Positions 60,612 through 64,000 of a DNA stretch of 64,000 bases are shown here, one piece after another. The translations under genes and the position numbers were made by a program. Source of the DNA: Alkaliphilus serpentinus. GTDB lineage: Bacteria; Bacillota; Clostridia; Peptostreptococcales; Natronincolaceae. Every line of letters starts with the position of its first letter. Within the stretch, counting starts at the first letter, position 1. Under the pieces are notes generated by a model. It made no database searches and was not told where the DNA came from. It was given only the letters and a program-made list of their open reading frames with translations. Location of the stretch: positions 124,001 through 188,000 of the forward strand of contig NZ_WBZB01000004.1 in assembly GCF_009017255.1 (NCBI RefSeq), written 5' to 3'.

Positions 60612-61442
60612 TTATCTACCATTAATCTTATAACCAATTTCCCTAAAGATCTCTAAAATGATACTGGCACTTTCCTCAACTGCCTTACTAGACACATCAA
60701 TCACTGGACAACCTAGTTTTTTCATGATTTCCTCTGCATAGTCTAGCTCATTAAGGATTCTTTCCATGCTGGCATAATTGGCCTCATGCTTAAGACCTAA
60801 AGCCTTTAGCCTTTCCTGTCGTATTTCTATAAGCTTCATAGGGTTTGTCGTTAAACCGATGATCTTTTTAGGAGGAACTTCAAATAATTCCTTTGGAGGC
60901 GCCACCTCTGGAACCAATGGAACATTGGCTACCTTTATATTCTTATGGGCCAAATACATGCTAAGGGGTGTCTTGGATGTTCTGGAGATCCCTATTAGAA
61001 CCAAATCTGCCTTTTTAAGGCCTCTAGGATCCTTACCGTCGTCATACTTTACTGCAAATTCTATGGCCTCCACCTTACGGAAGTATTTTTCATCTAGCCT
61101 TCTAATGAGTCCTGGTTCTCTTCTTGGTGCATTATGTAGGGCTTGACTCATTGAATCGATTACCGGTGTCATTATATCTATACAGGGTATGTTATGCTTT
61201 GCAGCCTCTTCTTGAAGAATGTTTTTGAATTCTTCTATTACCATGGTAAATACGATTACAGATTTTTCTGATTTAGCTTCTTCTAAAATTTCCATAATCT
61301 GATTTTTATCTGTCACAAAAGGAAAACGTCTAAGCTCATGATCATTTACGTTGAATTGGCTAATTCCTGCCTTTGCCACCTGTTCGGCAGTCTCACCAAT
61401 GGAATCTGATATGATATAAATTACAATGCTTGGTTTATCCAA
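60612..61442 (-). CDS. Pyruvate, phosphate dikinase regulatory protein (kinase/phosphotransferase)
   Basis: A 276-residue bifunctional ADP-dependent kinase and Pi-dependent phosphorylase (DUF299 / PDRP) that modifies the PPDK active-site region. Motifs: YIISDSIGETAEQVAKAGI and LIGISRTSKTPLSMYLAHKN, the P-loop-like site at about 151-170; PEVAPPKELFEVP. It starts one base after ccpN stops and is followed by ppdK, so regulator and target are together. In Bacillus the same gene (yqfL) follows ccpN without ppdK. Confidence 0.95.
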   Translation of the reverse strand: MDKPSIVIYIISDSIGETAEQVAKAGISQFNVNDHELRRFPFVTDKNQIMEILEEAKSEKSVIVFTMVIEEFKNILQEEAAKHNIPCIDIMTPVIDSMSQALHNAPRREPGLIRRLDEKYFRKVEAIEFAVKYDDGKDPRGLKKADLVLIGISRTSKTPLSMYLAHKNIKVANVPLVPEVAPPKELFEVPPKKIIGLTTNPMKLIEIRQERLKALGLKHEANYASMERILNELDYAEEIMKKLGCPVIDVSSKAVEESASIILEIFREIGYKINGR

Positions 61443-62111
61443 TTATAGCCCTCCTCTACATAAGTCTACTAACAGTCTCGTTAAGCTGCTTTTAGAAATT
61501 TTTCCGATAACCCGCAGCTGTTCCTTACCATCATCAATGGTCTTTTCAACCACTGGCAAACTATCCACCTCATGATGCATAATTTTTTCTGCTGCTATTA
61601 ATGCATCTTCCTCTCCGGTTACGGTGATAATATTGGGTTTTCTCGTCATGATCATACCTACGGGAACCTTATTAATGTCTGATCCCCCTAGGGCACTTTT
61701 TAAAAAATCCTTCCGAGAAACCACACCCATTAATAATCCATCACTTACAACGAAAATGGTTCCTACGTCCTCGAGAAAAAGCTGAACGATGGCATCATAA
61801 ACTGAGGTCTCCTCTGATACAACCACAGGATGGGTCATGATATCTGAAACCTTTACGCCTTTAACCTCCTGGGTAAATAAATTCACATCGGGTTTTCCCG
61901 AAAAGAAATATCCCACCTTAGGCCTTGCATCTAGAATCCCCGTCATTGTTAATATAGCCAAATCTGGTCTTAGTGTGGCTCTAGTAACCTTCAAGATACT
62001 GGCAATGTGCTCACTTGTTATAGGCTCCTGCTCCTTCACTATCTCAATGATCCTTTGTTGTCTAGCTGATAACTCTATTAGAATCACCCCTTTAATTGTT
62101 ATAGGCTTCAT
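61443..62111 (-). CDS. ccpN: CcpN-type repressor with HTH and two CBS domains
   Basis: A 222-residue transcriptional repressor. An N-terminal HTH (QQRIIEIVKEQEPITSEHIA) precedes two CBS domains (VSDIMTHPVVVSEETSVYDA and VGMIMTRKPNIITVTGEEDA) that bind adenine nucleotides. CcpN of Bacillus subtilis represses gluconeogenic genes in the presence of glucose. The true start is unclear: the ATG at 62111 has no ribosome site, while AGGGGTGAT is followed by TCTA and then ATA; a GTG overlapping that site gives MILIELSAR-like product. It is first in an operon with the PDRP and ppdK. Confidence 0.9.
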   Translation of the reverse strand: MKPITIKGVILIELSARQQRIIEIVKEQEPITSEHIASILKVTRATLRPDLAILTMTGILDARPKVGYFFSGKPDVNLFTQEVKGVKVSDIMTHPVVVSEETSVYDAIVQLFLEDVGTIFVVSDGLLMGVVSRKDFLKSALGGSDINKVPVGMIMTRKPNIITVTGEEDALIAAEKIMHHEVDSLPVVEKTIDDGKEQLRVIGKISKSSLTRLLVDLCRGGL

Positions 62112-62113
62112 AT

Positions 62114-62146
62114 TGTGCTATGCTATTTATAAATGTGTTATGCTAT
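62114..62146 (-). promoter_or_regulatory. Paired CcpN-type operator boxes
   Basis: TGTGCTATGCTAT (62114-62126) and TGTGTTATGCTAT (62134-62146) are 13-bp direct repeats 20 bp apart on the plus strand (two helical turns). Each matches 10 of 11 positions of the CcpN consensus TRTGHYATAYW, cited from memory of the Bacillus subtilis work. The TTATAAA between them is a likely -10 region, so bound CcpN would block this promoter; this predicts autoregulation of the ccpN-PDRP-ppdK operon. Confidence 0.65.
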
Positions 62147-62250
62147 ATGATTAATTTATCATATTTTTCTAGCTTTTGCTACTAAAAATTAAATATACAC
62201 TGCTAGAAAAATGAAAATAACCTTTAATAATGAAAGGCTTTTCATAGAAA

Positions 62251-62270
62251 AAGCACCCCAAAGGGCGCTT
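62251..62270 (-). terminator. Terminator after hemolysin III gene
   Basis: Minus-strand AAGCGCCCTTTGGGGTGCTT stem followed by TTTCTATG, 24 bases after the stop of the hemolysin III gene. A second small inverted repeat (cctttaataatgaaagg) is at 62221-62237. Confidence 0.75.
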
Positions 62271-62293
62271 AGTAGTTTATACAATCAGCTATT

Positions 62294-62956
62294 TTATGCT
62301 AATGCTAAATATTTTAAAATCCCAACAAAATGAAAGGCACTACCCGTTAGAACAAACAGATGCCATATAGCATGGTTAAAGGGAATTCTCTTAATGGCAT
62401 AGAAGATGGTTCCTGCAGTATAAACCAGCCCTCCAGCTAAAAGCCAAATTAATAGACCTTTAGGTGCCAGTTCCACCATAGGTTTAATTGCAATAATCAC
62501 AATCCAACCCATTAGGATATACAAACCTAAGGATAGGGCCTTATGCTTATCAAATTTATTAAAGGTAATAATTTTAAAAACAATCCCAACAATAGCAATT
62601 GTCCAAACAGCAGCCAGGATTCCTACTCGCCAGTATCCAGTTAAAGCCAGTAAAGCAACTGGGGTATAGGTACCTGCAATAAACAAAAAAATCGAAGAAT
62701 GATCGAAAACCCGTAATATTTTCTTTATTTTTTCCTTCTGAAAGCTATGGTATAGGGTAGATGAGGTGTATAGTGCAATTGAACAACCGCCATAGATACT
62801 AAAGGCAGTGATTGCGATAGGACTTTTCTCTCTTATGGCTATTATAAGAAAGACAATCAAGGTCACTATCCCAAATAGAATTCCCAAGCCATGGGTTATA
62901 GCATTAGCCAACTCCTCACCAAAAGAGTATCTTTTAGGTTTAACTTGATCCTTCAT
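62294..62956 (-). CDS. Hemolysin III/PAQR family membrane protein
   Basis: A 220-residue membrane protein with seven hydrophobic segments. Family motifs: YSFGEELANAITHGLGIL (about 9-26, with the conserved His), STLYHSFQ (about 73), and ERVDH-like region replaced by RVFDHSSIFLFIAGTYTPV (about 85-103), then HAIWHLFVLTGSAFHF at the end. PAQR/hemolysin III proteins bind a zinc ion through three His; function in Clostridia is unclear. ATG at 62956 has TGGAGG six bases before it. Confidence 0.9.
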   Translation of the reverse strand: MKDQVKPKRYSFGEELANAITHGLGILFGIVTLIVFLIIAIREKSPIAITAFSIYGGCSIALYTSSTLYHSFQKEKIKKILRVFDHSSIFLFIAGTYTPVALLALTGYWRVGILAAVWTIAIVGIVFKIITFNKFDKHKALSLGLYILMGWIVIIAIKPMVELAPKGLLIWLLAGGLVYTAGTIFYAIKRIPFNHAIWHLFVLTGSAFHFVGILKYLALA

Positions 62957-63102
62957 ATAATACCTCCATATCATAAATTATTCTATATTAATCATTATAA
63001 CCCATTTTAAACCTTTTTTAATATCTTTTTTAGGAACTTTTTAAATTTAATATGGAATTATAGGGTGGTATCTTACTTCTTATAAGAGTTTAGTTAAAGA
63101 AA

Positions 63103-63141
63103 AAGCTAAAGGGTACTTTAACCTAATTACCCTTTAGCTTT
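63103..63141. terminator. Terminator after glycyl-tRNA synthetase
   Basis: AAGCTAAAGGGTA and TACCCTTTAGCTT form a 12- to 13-bp stem with T runs on both outgoing sides, about 100 bases after the glyRS stop. Terminates the minus-strand gene. Confidence 0.8.
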
Positions 63142-63166
63142 TGAATTTTAGTTCTTCAGCCTCTGC

Positions 63167-63229
63167 ATTCTTAATTCTTATTTCACAATTCATAACTCTT
63201 AATTCCTAATTCTTAATTCTTATTTCTTA
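63167..63229. repeat. Nine tandem heptads after glyRS
   Basis: A clean series of seven-base units: attctta x2, tttcaca, attcata, actctta, attccta, attctta x2, tttctta. It reads as the complement of the gaagaat/taagaat tract at 12.7 kb. Lies between the glyRS stop and its terminator. Confidence 0.85.
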
Positions 63230-63241
63230 TTACTATATAAT

Positions 63242-64000
63242 CTAGAATCTTAGCTTTTCATCAAGGTAGAGTTCTAAATTGGCCATCTCAATTCTCTCCT
63301 GCTCCATTGTATCTCTGTTTCGGATGGTTACACATTTGTCCTCTAGTGAATCAAAATCAAAGGTTATACAATAAGGTGTTCCTATTTCATCATGTCTTCT
63401 ATATCTCTTACCGATACTACCTGCTTCATCATAATCCACCATATATTTCTCAGCTAGCTTTTCATATAATTCTAAGGTCTGTTCCTTTAGCTTTTTAGTA
63501 AGGGGGAATATGGCCACCTTAAAGGGAGCTAAGGCTGGATGTAGCTTTAATACCACCCTAGAATCATTTTCATCAATTTCTTCTTCTCGATAGGCATCAA
63601 TTAGAAAGGCTAAGGTTAAACGTTCTACCCCTACAGAAGGCTCTATACAATAGGGAACATATCTTTCATTGGTAACGGGGTCGATATAAGTAAAGTCTTC
63701 TCCCGAATGGTTAGCATGCTGCTTTAGGTCGTAGTCAGTTCTATCGGCAATACCCCAAAGCTCCCCCCAGCCGAAGGGGAATTTAAACTCAATATCTGTA
63801 GTGGCGTTACTGTAGTGGGAAAGCTCCTCTTGAGAATGCTCCCTCATGCGGATATTTTCTTCCCTTAAGCCAAGGGATAATAACCAATTTTTACAGTAAT
63901 CACTCCAATAATGAAACCATTCCAAATCTTCTCCTGGCTTACAGAAGAATTCCAACTCCATTTGCTCAAATTCTCTAGTTCTAAAAATAAAGTTCCCAGG
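63242..64000 (-). CDS. glyQS: Glycyl-tRNA synthetase, single-chain type (partial, 3' part)
   Basis: Activates glycine for tRNA-Gly. The gene continues past the window end; about 252 C-terminal residues are here. The class II motif regions are seen as [19 protein letters not shown], then [20 protein letters not shown] and [20 protein letters not shown] (motif 3). The C-terminal anticodon-binding domain starts near [20 protein letters not shown]. This is the dimeric alpha-chain-only GlyRS of Firmicutes. It precedes the hemolysin III and ccpN genes, as expected in the conserved block. Confidence 0.95.
   Translation of the reverse strand, partial: PGNFIFRTREFEQMELEFFCKPGEDLEWFHYWSDYCKNWLLSLGLREENIRMREHSQEELSHYSNATTDIEFKFPFGWGELWGIADRTDYDLKQHANHSGEDFTYIDPVTNERYVPYCIEPSVGVERLTLAFLIDAYREEEIDENDSRVVLKLHPALAPFKVAIFPLTKKLKEQTLELYEKLAEKYMVDYDEAGSIGKRYRRHDEIGTPYCITFDFDSLEDKCVTIRNRDTMEQERIEMANLELYLDEKLRF

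Noticed and set aside
1-64000. tRNA, rRNA, tmRNA or T-box elements
   Set aside because: I looked in the intergenic regions and found no cloverleaf or T-box core; the glycyl-tRNA synthetase leader would be outside the window.

Overview
The window comes from a low-GC, spore-forming, anaerobic member of the Clostridia. The dcw cluster with spore-type FtsW and PBP genes, a Spo0E-like phosphatase, YhcN- and CotF-type spore proteins, butyrate-pathway enzymes and a xanthine dehydrogenase operon all fit an amino-acid or purine fermenter of the Alkaliphilus kind. The genus is inferred from gene content and style; no rRNA gene is present. Almost everything lies on the minus strand, so operons read from high to low coordinates.

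Layout by coordinate. 0.1-12.6 kb: dcw cell-wall operon in the order mraZ, rsmH, ftsL, PBP, murE, murF, mraY, murD, ftsW, murG, ending in a murA fragment that stops at the catalytic loop. An array of three MraZ decamers precedes mraZ. 12.9-18.8 kb: Spo0E-like regulator, lgt, two M16 peptidase-like genes, a membrane-anchored ferrochelatase-like protein, a YhcN-type spore lipoprotein and a 38-codon ORF. 18.8-26.7 kb: deoC-pduL, a nuclease-like membrane protein, small proteins, hpt, a PduO-type adenosyltransferase, a peptide-binding lipoprotein, hbd and crt. 26.8-31.5 kb: mixed-strand block with a Nudix hydrolase, a palindromic mobile-like element bounded by 22-bp direct repeats, a lipoprotein, a ccsB remnant, a flavin amine oxidase and CotF-type proteins. 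31.5-36.9 kb: purine catabolism operon (NCS2 permease plus three-subunit xanthine dehydrogenase) behind a structured, terminator-bearing leader. 36.9-41.1 kb: a signalling operon with a PAS-only protein, a histidine kinase with an NMT1/THI5 sensor domain, and a receiver protein with a DUF2294/MpsC-like output. 41.4-46.5 kb: a membrane MutS-like ATPase, RNase P RNA, RNase H, nif3 and trmK. 46.5-51.2 kb: rpoD, dnaG, yqxD and a dGTPase-like gene. 51.2-57.9 kb: an accessory island full of gene relics, with a double-MerR regulator, a P-loop kinase, a Dps protein, a truncated azlC with azlD, and a MocR regulator. 57.9-64 kb: ppdK, its regulator, ccpN, a hemolysin-III protein and a partial glycyl-tRNA synthetase.

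How it fits together. The island sits inside a block that in relatives runs glyRS-ccpN-PDRP-yqxD-dnaG-rpoD, so it looks like an insertion hotspot. Two CcpN-type boxes 20 bp apart precede ccpN itself, suggesting that the repressor controls the ccpN-PDRP-ppdK operon.

The most unusual window-wide signal is a family of degenerate heptanucleotide tandem repeats. They occupy many intergenic gaps, several times as two inverted arms, and they also build an extended P12 helix inside the RNase P RNA. This resembles the STRR heptamers of heterocystous cyanobacteria. I see no CRISPR array, tRNA, rRNA or intact transposase.
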